A stretch of DNA of 10,009 nucleotides from positions 1 through 10,009 of the forward strand of contig JANTHH010000097.1 in NCBI GenBank assembly GCA_024762485.1, read 5' to 3'. The translations under genes were made by a program, and so were the position numbers. The number at the start of each line of letters is the position of its first letter. The stretch's first letter is position 1. The notes beneath the pieces are model-generated. The model made no database searches. It saw only the letters and a program-made list of their open reading frames with translations, and was not told the origin of the DNA. This document shows, piece after piece, positions 1 to 7,293 of the stretch. Origin of the DNA: Chromatiales bacterium. Lineage in GTDB: Bacteria > Pseudomonadota > Gammaproteobacteria > Chromatiales > Chromatiaceae.

Positions 1-1230
1 GCCGAGCTGACCATGATGGAAAACCGCTTCGTACCCACCCGCTTCAAGGATGGTTACGGTCCGGTTGGCGCCTGGTTCCTGCTGTTCAAGTCCAAGGCAA
101 CCAACGCCTTCGGCGAGGTCTACATGGACCGTAACAAGGAGATGCTGAACGACTATCCTCCTTACGGTCAGGCCGCTGTCCCCGCCTCCTGCCTGCGTAA
201 CCACTTGATGCTGAAGGAGATGCGCGAAGGTCGTGGTCCGATCTGGATGGACACCGTCACCGCGCTGGCCAACCTGCGTGAGACCCTGTCTCCCCGTGAG
301 GTCAAGCACCTGGAGGCCGAGGCCTGGGAAGACTTCCTCGACATGTGTATCGGTCAGTGTGGTATCTGGGCCGGTGAGAACATCGAGCCGGAGAAGAAGA
401 ACTCCGAGCTGATGCCCACCGAACCCTACCTGCTGGGCTCCCACTCCGGTTGCTGCGGTATCTGGGTTTCCGGTCCCGAGGACGTTGGCGCGCCGACCGC
501 CGAAGAGCATGCTGATGCGGACAAGGTCCCAGGTCACCTGCCTTCCGGCTGGAACTGGGGCTATCGTGGCATGACCACCGTTCAGGGTCTGTTCACCGCC
601 GCTGATGGCGTCGGTGCCTCGGGTCACAAGTTCTCCTCCGGCTCCCATGCCGAGGGTCGTATGTGCGCCAAGTCCATGGTCAAGTTCGTCATGGACAACA
701 AGGATCACACCCCTGAGCTGGACACCACCGTCGACCAGTTGATCGAGGAGATCTATCGTCCGGTCCGTAACTTCCTGGAGTTCAAGGATTACTCGACAGC
801 GATCGATATCAACCCCAACTACATCACGCCCAAGATGCTGCAGTTCCGTCTGCAGAAGATCATGGACGAGTACGTGGCTGGCGTGGCGACCTACTACACG
901 ACCAACGAGCACATGCTGGATCTGGCTGAGCAGAAGCTGGAGATGCTGAAGGAAGACGCGCTGAAGATGCGCGCCAAGGACCTGCACGAACTGCTGCGGG
1001 CCTGGGAGAACTACCATCGCATCCTCACTGCCGAGGCTCATATGAAACACATCCAGTTCCGTGAAGAGTCCCGTTATCCTGGTTTCTATTACAGGATGGA
1101 CAAGAACTTCGTGGATGAGGAAAACTGGAAGTGCTTCGTCAACTCCGTGTACGACAAGGAGTCCAAGCAGTGGACCTGCTTCAAGCGGGCCCACAAGGAC
1201 CTGGTGGACAAGTCCAAGCTGTTCAAGTGA
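1..1230 (+). CDS. aprA: Adenylylsulfate (APS) reductase alpha subunit, 3' part (5' truncated by window edge)
   Basis: The reading frame is open from base 1 to the TGA at 1228-1230, so about 409 C-terminal residues of a protein of roughly 620-660 residues are present. The ATG at 13 is internal, not the start. AprA is the FAD subunit of cytoplasmic dissimilatory APS reductase (AprBA), which interconverts APS with sulfite plus AMP; in a sulfur oxidiser it would run toward APS. Recognisable blocks are RFVPTRFKDGYGPVGAWFLLF near 17-82 and GSHSGCCGIWVSGP near 436-477, followed by the helical C-terminal domain. Numbering from the internal Met at 13, R10, L23, R62 and H144 match by spacing the R265, L278, R317 and H398 active-site residues I recall from Archaeoglobus AprA; that alignment is from memory. 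Codon use leans to GGT, CGT and AAG, as in very highly expressed genes, unlike the downstream genes. aprB would be expected just upstream. Fumarate reductase/SdhA is excluded by these Apr-specific motifs. Confidence 0.96.
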   Translation, partial: AELTMMENRFVPTRFKDGYGPVGAWFLLFKSKATNAFGEVYMDRNKEMLNDYPPYGQAAVPASCLRNHLMLKEMREGRGPIWMDTVTALANLRETLSPREVKHLEAEAWEDFLDMCIGQCGIWAGENIEPEKKNSELMPTEPYLLGSHSGCCGIWVSGPEDVGAPTAEEHADADKVPGHLPSGWNWGYRGMTTVQGLFTAADGVGASGHKFSSGSHAEGRMCAKSMVKFVMDNKDHTPELDTTVDQLIEEIYRPVRNFLEFKDYSTAIDINPNYITPKMLQFRLQKIMDEYVAGVATYYTTNEHMLDLAEQKLEMLKEDALKMRAKDLHELLRAWENYHRILTAEAHMKHIQFREESRYPGFYYRMDKNFVDEENWKCFVNSVYDKESKQWTCFKRAHKDLVDKSKLFK

Positions 1231-1255
1231 TCTGAACAGCCTGCGGGCTTAAGGG

Positions 1256-1286
1256 ATCCGGGCGCCGGAAGGTGCCCGGATTTTTT
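1256..1286 (+). terminator. Rho-independent terminator of the aprA transcript
   Basis: An 11-bp stem (1256-1266 pairing with 1271-1281, one G-T wobble at 1264/1273) closes on a GGAA tetraloop of the stable GNRA class. It is followed by a run of T's to 1286. It lies 26 nt after the aprA stop and should end the apr transcript before the next gene. Confidence 0.93.
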
Positions 1287-1361
1287 GCCTTCTGGGCCTG
1301 TAAAACCCTGTTTGGTGCGTTGTTGGAGGCCCCTTTTGATTTTTTATTCGCATGTAAGATT

Positions 1362-1375
1362 GGTGGGATCCCACC
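1362..1375. promoter_or_regulatory. Perfect 14-bp palindrome upstream of the YkgJ-family gene (possible operator)
   Basis: GGTGGGATCCCACC is its own reverse complement and lies 19 nt before the ATG at 1395. A -10-like hexamer TAAGAT (1355-1360, 4 of 6 matches) lies just upstream, so the palindrome would cover the expected transcription start. This geometry suits a repressor operator, or a small hairpin in the leader of the mRNA. No convincing -35 hexamer was found at the right spacing. I do not recognise the palindrome as the site of a named regulator. Confidence 0.3.
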
Positions 1376-1394
1376 TGTCACGAGGTAGTAATCG

Positions 1395-2288
1395 ATGAGT
1401 GACGATAAGTTCGATATTCCATTTAAAAGCCCGACCCTGCCGGCAATGCTGACGGCTGACTCGAAGATCAGGTTCAGCTGCCATAAGGGTATTTCCTGTT
1501 TCAATGCCTGCTGCAGGCAGGCCGACGTGACCCTGGCGCCCTACGATATCGTGCGCCTCAAAGACCGGCTGGGCATGGACTCGGAGGCGTTTCTGCACAA
1601 GCATGCCGTGCCCTTCGAGATGGATCATGACGGCGTCCCCGGTCTCAAATTGAAGACTGATGACCAGGGGGCCTGCCTGCTGTTGGATGGCGAGAATGGC
1701 TGCAGCGTCTACGAGGACCGGCCAACGGTGTGCCGCTACTATCCGCTGGGGTTGCTCAGCATGCGGCAGAAGGAATCCGCTGAGGCGGTAGAACAGTATT
1801 CCCTGATCAAGGAAGATCACTGCAAGGGGCATGAGGAGGATCGTGAACTGACGGTCGCTGAGTACCGCGAGGAACAGGGCTGCGCGGAATTCGATGATCT
1901 GAATCGGGAGTGGTACCGGCTGATACTGAAGAAGAAGTCTGCGGGTCCCGCCGTCGGGCGCCCACCCAAGACCAGTCTGCAGTTGTTCTTCATGGCATCC
2001 TACAACACCGACATGTTCAGGAAGTTCGTACTCAGCGAAAATTTCCGGGCGAGCTATGATCTGCCGGAATCGACGTTCGAGGAAGTGGCACAAGATGATG
2101 TCGCATTACTCGATCTTGGCTATCGGCTGCTGCGCCAGGCACTTTTCGGTGAAAAGGTATTGCCGGAACGGCAGGGTGTGTGGGAGAAGCGGGTCGGCGA
2201 GCGCAAGGAGATCTGGGAAGCGCGAACCAAGGCAGAGCAGGAAAAATGGCAGGAGGAACAGGAAAAGCGGATGCGTGAGAGCACCTGA
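1395..2288 (+). CDS. YkgJ-family cysteine-cluster protein (putative Zn/Fe-S binding)
   Basis: This 297-residue protein starts at ATG 1395 with a GAGG ribosome-binding site at 1382-1385. It has the CxxxCC hallmark of the YkgJ/UPF0153 family: C29, C35, C39 and C40, then C94, C103 and C113 in the 'G-x-C ... C-x-V-Y-x-x-R-P-x-x-C-R-x-Y-P' pattern. Family members are thought to bind zinc or an Fe-S cluster; their biochemical role is not established. There is no signal peptide or membrane segment, so it should be cytoplasmic. The last 45 residues or so are strongly charged (Glu/Lys/Arg) and probably form a helix or coiled coil, a long tail for this family. It is separated from aprA by a strong terminator and so is probably transcribed on its own. 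Its position next to aprA suggests, but does not show, a role in metal-centre maintenance for sulfur metabolism. Confidence 0.85.
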   Translation: MSDDKFDIPFKSPTLPAMLTADSKIRFSCHKGISCFNACCRQADVTLAPYDIVRLKDRLGMDSEAFLHKHAVPFEMDHDGVPGLKLKTDDQGACLLLDGENGCSVYEDRPTVCRYYPLGLLSMRQKESAEAVEQYSLIKEDHCKGHEEDRELTVAEYREEQGCAEFDDLNREWYRLILKKKSAGPAVGRPPKTSLQLFFMASYNTDMFRKFVLSENFRASYDLPESTFEEVAQDDVALLDLGYRLLRQALFGEKVLPERQGVWEKRVGERKEIWEARTKAEQEKWQEEQEKRMREST

Positions 2289-2309
2289 TTCCGATTAATC
2301 AGAGCAAAG

Positions 2310-2336
2310 AAGGCCCGCATTTATGCGGGCCTTTTT
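2310..2336. terminator. Bidirectional rho-independent terminator between convergent genes
   Basis: A 10-bp perfect stem (2310-2319 with 2324-2333) has a 4-nt loop and is followed on the plus strand by T's through 2336. On the minus strand the run after the stem is TTCTTT, weaker but usable. It lies 21 nt after the YkgJ-family stop and 11 nt after the stop of the minus-strand solute-binding protein gene, so it can serve both. Confidence 0.9.
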
Positions 2337-2347
2337 CATTGGGGATG

Positions 2348-3229
2348 CTAGCTGTTCTGCATCATGTCGTGAGACTTTTGCCACTGCTCGCGTTGTTTGC
2401 GAATCAGGTGCAGTGCATCGAGGTAGGGCACCGCGCCCTGCTCCTTGATGATGGCACGACCCTGCCGGCTGTGAGCGAAATCGATGAACTTCTTGATCTC
2501 GCGGTGGCGGGGGTTGTTGGGGTTGAAGGCGATATAGAGTGGACGATAGAGCTGGTAGGCGCCGGTGCGGATGTTGTCGAAATTCGGCTCGATACCGTCC
2601 AGTTTGAGTATCTTCACATTGCGTTTGCGCGCACTGCTGATCCCGGTCACGCCGATGGCATTCGGATTGGACTCAATCGCCTTTTCCAATGGGCCGGATG
2701 AGGGATGGTAGGTATGTGCAATGAATTCCTTGTCATAGTCGCCGAATACCAGTTCCCGCAGGGTCCGGCCAACACCGGAATTCTTGCTCTTGCGCGCCAT
2801 GAGTTCGAGGGGTTTGTCGGGGCCGCCGATTTCCTTCCAGTTGGTGATCTTGCCGTTGTAGATGGCCTTCAACTGTTCGAGGGTGATGTTGTCGACCGGA
2901 TTTGACGGGTTGACGATCACGGTGAGTGCGTCCCAGGCGACGGGATTGAGCTGGGTGACCAGTTCCTGTGGGTGACCTGGCAGTTTGGGTCGGCAGGTGC
3001 CGCCGATATCGACTTCCTTGTTGCCGACACGGCGGATTCCCTTGGCGGCGCCACCACCCTCGAGAATGATCTCAGTACCGTATTTTTTGGTATAGGCGGC
3101 AGCGAGTTCTGCCATGAAGGATTTCTTGGTGATGCCGCAGCCGGCCCATACAAGGGGTTCAGCGGCGTTAAGTGTGCCCACGGCAAGGGTCGAGAGCAGT
3201 GACAAGGCAACAAGGATGGCCTTCTTCAT
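2348..3229 (-). CDS. Secreted PstS-like (PBP superfamily) substrate-binding protein
   Basis: This 293-residue protein starts at ATG 3227-3229 with a perfect AGGAGG (3235-3240) 5 nt upstream. Residues 1-22 form a Sec signal peptide (KK, a hydrophobic stretch, likely cleavage near A22/A23), so the mature protein is periplasmic. The fold is that of PstS/PBP-like proteins: the conserved IYNGKITNWKEIGG block sits at about 123-136, with a C-terminal segment typical of the family near 'GRAIIKEQGAVPY'. The ligand loops are unusual. The first has AGCGIT (C31) where PstS usually has a GAGAT/S-type loop. The second has GGTCRP (C79) where an S-D-containing sequence is typical. The third has SGVGRT (151-156) in place of the usual SGT loop. 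No permease or ATPase gene is nearby. It may bind phosphate, another oxyanion, or act as a sensor; the substrate cannot be named. It is flanked by terminators, so probably monocistronic. Confidence 0.85.
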   Translation of the reverse strand: MKKAILVALSLLSTLAVGTLNAAEPLVWAGCGITKKSFMAELAAAYTKKYGTEIILEGGGAAKGIRRVGNKEVDIGGTCRPKLPGHPQELVTQLNPVAWDALTVIVNPSNPVDNITLEQLKAIYNGKITNWKEIGGPDKPLELMARKSKNSGVGRTLRELVFGDYDKEFIAHTYHPSSGPLEKAIESNPNAIGVTGISSARKRNVKILKLDGIEPNFDNIRTGAYQLYRPLYIAFNPNNPRHREIKKFIDFAHSRQGRAIIKEQGAVPYLDALHLIRKQREQWQKSHDMMQNS

Positions 3230-3394
3230 ATTTTCCTCCTGAGCAGCGGCTGTAATCTATTTATGGCCTGAGCTCGTGTGGTTTGGCGTAATGGTTCAAG
3301 CGGTCTTGTGTTGTGGTCATGGCGAGATGTGCATGTACATGATGGTGTGTGCCCGTTATCCCCGTCAATGCAGTCCATGCTTTATCCGCACTCA

Positions 3395-3422
3395 GAAAAA
3401 AGGCCCGTCATTGCGGGCCTTT
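3395..3422 (-). terminator. Rho-independent terminator of the qmoAB-hdrCB operon
   Basis: On the minus strand the stem (3422-3414 with 3407-3399, 9 bp: three A-T and six G-C pairs) encloses a 6-nt loop and is followed by a T run (complement of the A's at 3396-3401). It lies 23 nt after the hdrB stop. The stem core closely resembles that of the terminator at 2310-2336. Confidence 0.88.
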
Positions 3423-3445
3423 GGTTTAACGGCATGAATCTATTT

Positions 3446-4345
3446 TTATTTAGCCGCAATATCTTCAAGTTTTTTCGCCGGGATGACCTGGCCATCGAGG
3501 GCGGCATCCTTTGCCGAGCGCCCAAAGGCCACTGACATCAGCGTCGAGTAGTAGACGATCGGCATGTTGAACTTGGTTCCATAACGCTCGTTTATCTGGT
3601 CCTGGTAGATCTCGGTGTTGGCCTGACACAGTGGGCAGGGCGTGACGATCATGTCTGCGCCGTTATCGTAGGCCGCCTCGATGATGCCTTTGATCATCTC
3701 CTGGGATTTCTCCGGCTCGGAAAAGGCCAGTGCGCCGCCACAGCATTGCACCTTCTTCTCGTACTCGGGTATGGCGTCGGCACCGAGGGTCTCGACCAGT
3801 TTGTCGAGGTACTTGGGATTTTCATAAGATTCGCCTGCGATACCGAAGGGCCGGTTGGTCTGGCATCCGACGTAGCCCGCGATCTTGACACCCTCCAGGG
3901 GCTTCTTGACCTTTGACTGGATCTCGTCGTAACCGACATCCTGAATCAGTACCTCGGCCATGTGCTTGATGGGGGCGTCGTTCTTCAGGGTCAGGCCGGC
4001 CTCGGCAAGTGCCTCGTTGGTCTCGGCGAAAAGTTGCTTGTCCTGGTCGAAACGTTCCGAGGCTTCGCGGGTGGACAACCAGCAGGCGGCACAGGTGGCT
4101 ACGATGTCCTGGCCCGGGTTGTGTTCTTCCGACAGGGCGATGTTGCGCGCCGAGAGGGTCAGTCGGGGCAGTACGCCGCCGCTGCCGTAACCGATGGATG
4201 CGGCGCAGCAGTTCCAGTCCGGGATCTCGTTGAGGGTGATGTCCAGTTCCTCGCACATGCTCTGCACGGAGGTGAGGTAATTGGACGAGGTGGCGCCTTT
4301 CTGCGAGGAGCACCCGGGATAGAAGGAATATTCTCTGTTGGCCAT
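3446..4345 (-). CDS. hdrB: HdrB-like heterodisulfide reductase subunit B (two CCG domains)
   Basis: This 299-residue cytoplasmic protein is of the HdrB/CCG family, the last gene of the qmo operon, 16 nt after hdrC. Both CCG domains have a complete cysteine set: C12, C46-C47, C85/C88 (C-x33-CC-x37-CxxC) and C161, C201-C202, C237/C240 (C-x39-CC-x34-CxxC). In methanogen HdrB such sets hold two noncubane [4Fe-4S] clusters that reduce the CoM-S-S-CoB disulfide. This organism is not expected to use that disulfide, so the electron acceptor or donor is unknown. With HdrC it presumably takes the place of the membrane subunit QmoC in the AprBA-Qmo electron pathway. The start ATG (4343-4345) follows GAGGA, 9 nt upstream. 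Lactate or glycolate oxidase CCG subunits (LutA, GlcF) share the motif, but the gene order and adjacency to hdrC favour HdrB. No membrane segments are visible. Confidence 0.92.
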   Translation of the reverse strand: MANREYSFYPGCSSQKGATSSNYLTSVQSMCEELDITLNEIPDWNCCAASIGYGSGGVLPRLTLSARNIALSEEHNPGQDIVATCAACWLSTREASERFDQDKQLFAETNEALAEAGLTLKNDAPIKHMAEVLIQDVGYDEIQSKVKKPLEGVKIAGYVGCQTNRPFGIAGESYENPKYLDKLVETLGADAIPEYEKKVQCCGGALAFSEPEKSQEMIKGIIEAAYDNGADMIVTPCPLCQANTEIYQDQINERYGTKFNMPIVYYSTLMSVAFGRSAKDAALDGQVIPAKKLEDIAAK

Positions 4346-4361
4346 GTTCTCAGGTCCTCAC

Positions 4362-4985
4362 TCAGTTCGCGCCCTGGAGCTTCTTGTCTTCGATCTCCTG
4401 GGCCTTCTGGATGATCTTTTGCAGCTCACTGGGGTTTTTGATGCCATGGCCGCCAATGATCTCCATGGGGTTCATCCGCTTTGCCTTCATCATGCTTTGC
4501 CCCAGCTTCTGATTGGCCAGCGCGTTCTTGATGCCCTGGCTGAATCCATCCTTGAAGTACATGGACAGACCCAGCTTGAGTTCGTTGACGCGACCTTTTT
4601 TCATCATGTTGTTCCAGAAGATCTCGGCAAACTCATTCGTCGGCTGTTTCTTCGGAACCAATCCCAGGCGTTTCGCATAATGGGCAAGGCCGTGCATGAT
4701 GTGGGTGATGGGCAGTTCCCGCGGGCAGCGCACGATGCAGTTGTAGCAGGAGGTGCACATCCACATTGAGTCGGAGGTGAGCACCTCTTCGCGCTTGCCG
4801 GCACGGATCATCATGAAGAGCTCCTGCGGCGGGTGTGCCCAGGCATTGCCCAGCGGGCAGGAGCCGGAGCACACGCCGCACTGCATGCACATCTTCACCC
4901 ATTCGCCTTCCTCGACGTGGGACTCGACTTCTTTGAGGAAGTTGTTGCGGTATCTTTCAACCATTGCGGTATTCATATCGCTCAT
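4362..4985 (-). CDS. hdrC: HdrC-like heterodisulfide reductase subunit C (2x[4Fe-4S] ferredoxin-like)
   Basis: This 207-residue soluble protein has two classical CxxCxxCxxxCP motifs: C33/C36/C39/C43 and C77/C80/C83/C87. They predict two [4Fe-4S] clusters that relay electrons between the HdrA-like QmoA/QmoB and HdrB. The N-terminal 30 residues and the C-terminal 100 residues are helical and charged, with no transmembrane helix. In QmoC of Desulfovibrio the equivalent domain is fused to a cytochrome b-type membrane domain; that part is absent here. The start ATG (4983-4985) lies 12 nt after the qmoB stop, with GGAG 6 nt upstream. It is cotranscribed with qmoA, qmoB and hdrB. Confidence 0.93.
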   Translation of the reverse strand: MSDMNTAMVERYRNNFLKEVESHVEEGEWVKMCMQCGVCSGSCPLGNAWAHPPQELFMMIRAGKREEVLTSDSMWMCTSCYNCIVRCPRELPITHIMHGLAHYAKRLGLVPKKQPTNEFAEIFWNNMMKKGRVNELKLGLSMYFKDGFSQGIKNALANQKLGQSMMKAKRMNPMEIIGGHGIKNPSELQKIIQKAQEIEDKKLQGAN

Positions 4986-4997
4986 GGTGATCTCCGA

Positions 4998-7289
4998 TTA
5001 GAACTTGAACGGGCTCATGCCGACCTTCTCGACGACGTCGGCCATGTCCTGGATGAGTTGCGGTGCGCGCTGGATGTCGGTAATCGCCACCTCGTGTACC
5101 GCGACGCGTTCAGGTTCCAGGTTGAGTGATTCGAGGGTGTCCCCCACCTTGCTCATGCGCTCGGCGGCCATCTTCGAGCCGCGCACGAAGTGGCACTGGT
5201 AGTCCTCGTCCCGACGGCAGCCCATCAGCACGATGCCGTCGTAGCCCGAGTTCAGCGAGTCGGTGATCCAGGACATGGAAACCGAGCCCAGGCAGCGGAC
5301 GGGGATGATCCGCGCCCACTGGCTGATTTTCTCGCCGCTCATGGCCGCCTGGTCGAGTGCCGGGTAGGCGTCGTTCTCGCAGGCGAGCACCAGGATGCGT
5401 GGCTTCTCGTCGAATTCGTCGGGGATCTCGACGTTCTTGATCTGCTGGCCGACGGTCTCCACGGAATAGTTGTCGAAGGAGATGACCCGTACCGGGCAGG
5501 CGCCCATGCAGGTGCCGCAGCGCCGGCAGCGTGATTCATTGAACAAGGGATAGCGTTCCTCGTCCTCGTTGATGGCGCCGAAGGGGCACTCCACGGTGCA
5601 GCGCTTGCACTGTGTACAGCCCTCCTTGCGGAAGCTCGGATAGCTGAGGTCGCCGACCCGGGGATGGGCGGCAGCGCCGTGTGCGGCGAGCTCGCATTCC
5701 TTGATGGCCTTCATGGCAGCCCCGGCGGCATCATCCATCGCCTGCTTCATATCCATCGGGCGGCGCACTGGGCCGGCAGCGTAGATGCCGGTACGGCGGG
5801 TCTCGTAGGGGAAGCAGATGAAGTGTGAGTCGACAAAGCCGTATTTGAGCTGGGGCAGGTCGGTACCCTGGCGATAGTCCAGGTTGAGGATCGACTCGAC
5901 CGAGACGGCAACTTCGGCGGCGGCGTTGGCCTCTTCCTTCTCCTCGTCCGACATCTCCTCCTGCGACTCGCTGCTGGCATAGGGATCGGGGCCGGAGTTC
6001 GGCACCATGCCGGTGGCGAGCACGACCAGGTCGGCGGTCATCTCGGTATCCTCGTCAAGGATCAGGTCCTTGAACTTTACCGAAAGCGCATCGCCGCTGC
6101 TGCTGACCTCGGCGACCTGACCCTTGGTGAAGATCACCATCTTTTCCTGGCCGGCGCGGTAGAAGTCCTCACCGGCCGCACCGGGTGTGCGCAGGTCGCT
6201 GTAGATGATGGTGGTGTCGCAGTCCGGGTTCTGGTCCTTGAAGTAGATCGCCTGCTTGATCGACTCGGTGCAGCAGAAGCCGGAACAGTAGGCAAGGTGG
6301 CCTTCCTTCTGCGAGCGTTGGCCGGCGCACTGGACAAAGGCCACGCTCTTCACTTCCTTGCCGTCGGATGGCCGTTTCAACGGACCGCCATTGGCTTCTT
6401 TTGCCAGCTTCTCCAGCTCGAAGTTGGTCAGCACATCGGGCGTCTTGCCGTAGGCGAATTCGGGCAGTTGGGCGGCATCGTAGGGCTTGAAGCCCGATGC
6501 CTGGACGATGGCGCCGAAATTCTCGGTAGTGGTGCCACCGGACTCGGTGCTGATGTCCGCCGAGAAGCGGCCGGGTGCGCCGGAGGTCTTGGTCACCGTG
6601 CTGTTGAGATGCACGGTAATGCGCTGGTCCGCCTCGACCCGGGCGATCAGTTCGTCGACGCCGGGTTCTTCCGCGTCCGGCAGTTGTGCGTGGGGGTCGT
6701 TGCCGACACCGGGTGCTGCCGCACGGAACGGCACGCGCTTGTACAATCCGGCAGCGTGTCCACCGAGACTGCCGGTCTTTTCCACCAGGTGGATGCTGTA
6801 GCCGGCAGCGGCCGCCTCGATCGCGGCGGTCATGCCGGAGACCCCGCCGCCGACCACCAGGATGTTGCGGTTCAGGCCTTGCTCGCCGGAGGGCTTGGGT
6901 ATGTTCATCGACTTGAGTTCGGCGCAGGCCATGCGGATGTAGTCGTCCGCCATCTCCTGCGTGGTCTCGGTCAGTTCGTCCTCGTCCGGTCGTGCCCAGA
7001 TGACGCCCTCTCGCAGGTTGGCCCGGGTCATGGCCACCTCGGTGAAGTTGAACGCCTCAACCTTGGCGCGGCGTGAACAGGCGCCGAGCATGATATGGGT
7101 GACGCCGTCGTTGTCGATGTCGTCGCGGATCATCTTCACGCCTTCCGCGCTGCACAGCATCTCGTGCTGCTTGCAGGACTGCATCTTGCCGTCGCGGGTG
7201 GCGGTGGTCTCCAGTTGGCCGGCATCCAGGCGATCGCCGATGCCGCAGCCGGTGCAGATATAGCCGGCGAACTTCTTCTCGTCTGACAC
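4998..7289 (-). CDS. qmoB: QmoB: HdrA-like FAD/Fe-S protein with C-terminal MvhD-like domain
   Basis: This 763-residue protein is the second subunit of the quinone-interacting membrane-bound oxidoreductase complex that exchanges electrons with AprBA. Domains in order: an HdrA-type N-terminal domain with C12, C15, C39, C46 and C71; a Rossmann FAD-binding motif VVGGGVSG at 145-152; a cysteine cluster C321...C335-x3-C339-C340 of the HdrA type; an acidic insertion near 440-460; two complete ferredoxin motifs (C558/561/564/568 and C588/591/594/598); and a C-terminal MvhD-like domain (about 630-763) with C637, C666, C691 and C699 as likely [2Fe-2S] ligands. The start is GTG at 7287-7289, read as Met. 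GGAGGG, 8 nt upstream, lies inside the last codons of qmoA, and the genes are 4 nt apart, which suggests translational coupling. A lone HdrA from another system is less likely, given the qmoA-qmoB order and the nearby aprA. Confidence 0.93.
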   Translation of the reverse strand: MSDEKKFAGYICTGCGIGDRLDAGQLETTATRDGKMQSCKQHEMLCSAEGVKMIRDDIDNDGVTHIMLGACSRRAKVEAFNFTEVAMTRANLREGVIWARPDEDELTETTQEMADDYIRMACAELKSMNIPKPSGEQGLNRNILVVGGGVSGMTAAIEAAAAGYSIHLVEKTGSLGGHAAGLYKRVPFRAAAPGVGNDPHAQLPDAEEPGVDELIARVEADQRITVHLNSTVTKTSGAPGRFSADISTESGGTTTENFGAIVQASGFKPYDAAQLPEFAYGKTPDVLTNFELEKLAKEANGGPLKRPSDGKEVKSVAFVQCAGQRSQKEGHLAYCSGFCCTESIKQAIYFKDQNPDCDTTIIYSDLRTPGAAGEDFYRAGQEKMVIFTKGQVAEVSSSGDALSVKFKDLILDEDTEMTADLVVLATGMVPNSGPDPYASSESQEEMSDEEKEEANAAAEVAVSVESILNLDYRQGTDLPQLKYGFVDSHFICFPYETRRTGIYAAGPVRRPMDMKQAMDDAAGAAMKAIKECELAAHGAAAHPRVGDLSYPSFRKEGCTQCKRCTVECPFGAINEDEERYPLFNESRCRRCGTCMGACPVRVISFDNYSVETVGQQIKNVEIPDEFDEKPRILVLACENDAYPALDQAAMSGEKISQWARIIPVRCLGSVSMSWITDSLNSGYDGIVLMGCRRDEDYQCHFVRGSKMAAERMSKVGDTLESLNLEPERVAVHEVAITDIQRAPQLIQDMADVVEKVGMSPFKF

Positions 7290-7293
7290 TGTA

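Noticed and set aside
1344..2093. Minus-strand open frame of 249 codons opposite the YkgJ-family gene
   Set aside because: It lies antisense to a gene with clear family motifs, has no recognisable domain and would overlap it almost fully.
2348..3229. Annotation as standard phosphate-binding pstS
   Set aside because: The fold fits, but the ligand loops differ and no pstCAB genes are near, so the substrate and gene symbol were left open.
3446..4985. LutA/GlcF-type lactate or glycolate oxidase genes in place of hdrB and hdrC
   Set aside because: The cysteine motifs are shared, but the two separate proteins follow qmoAB in one tight operon and lack the flavoprotein partners of those systems.
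6297..7076. Plus-strand open frame of 259 codons opposite qmoB
   Set aside because: It is a shadow of the GC-rich qmoB coding strand. The translation is low-complexity Gly/Ala/Val/Leu with no domain.
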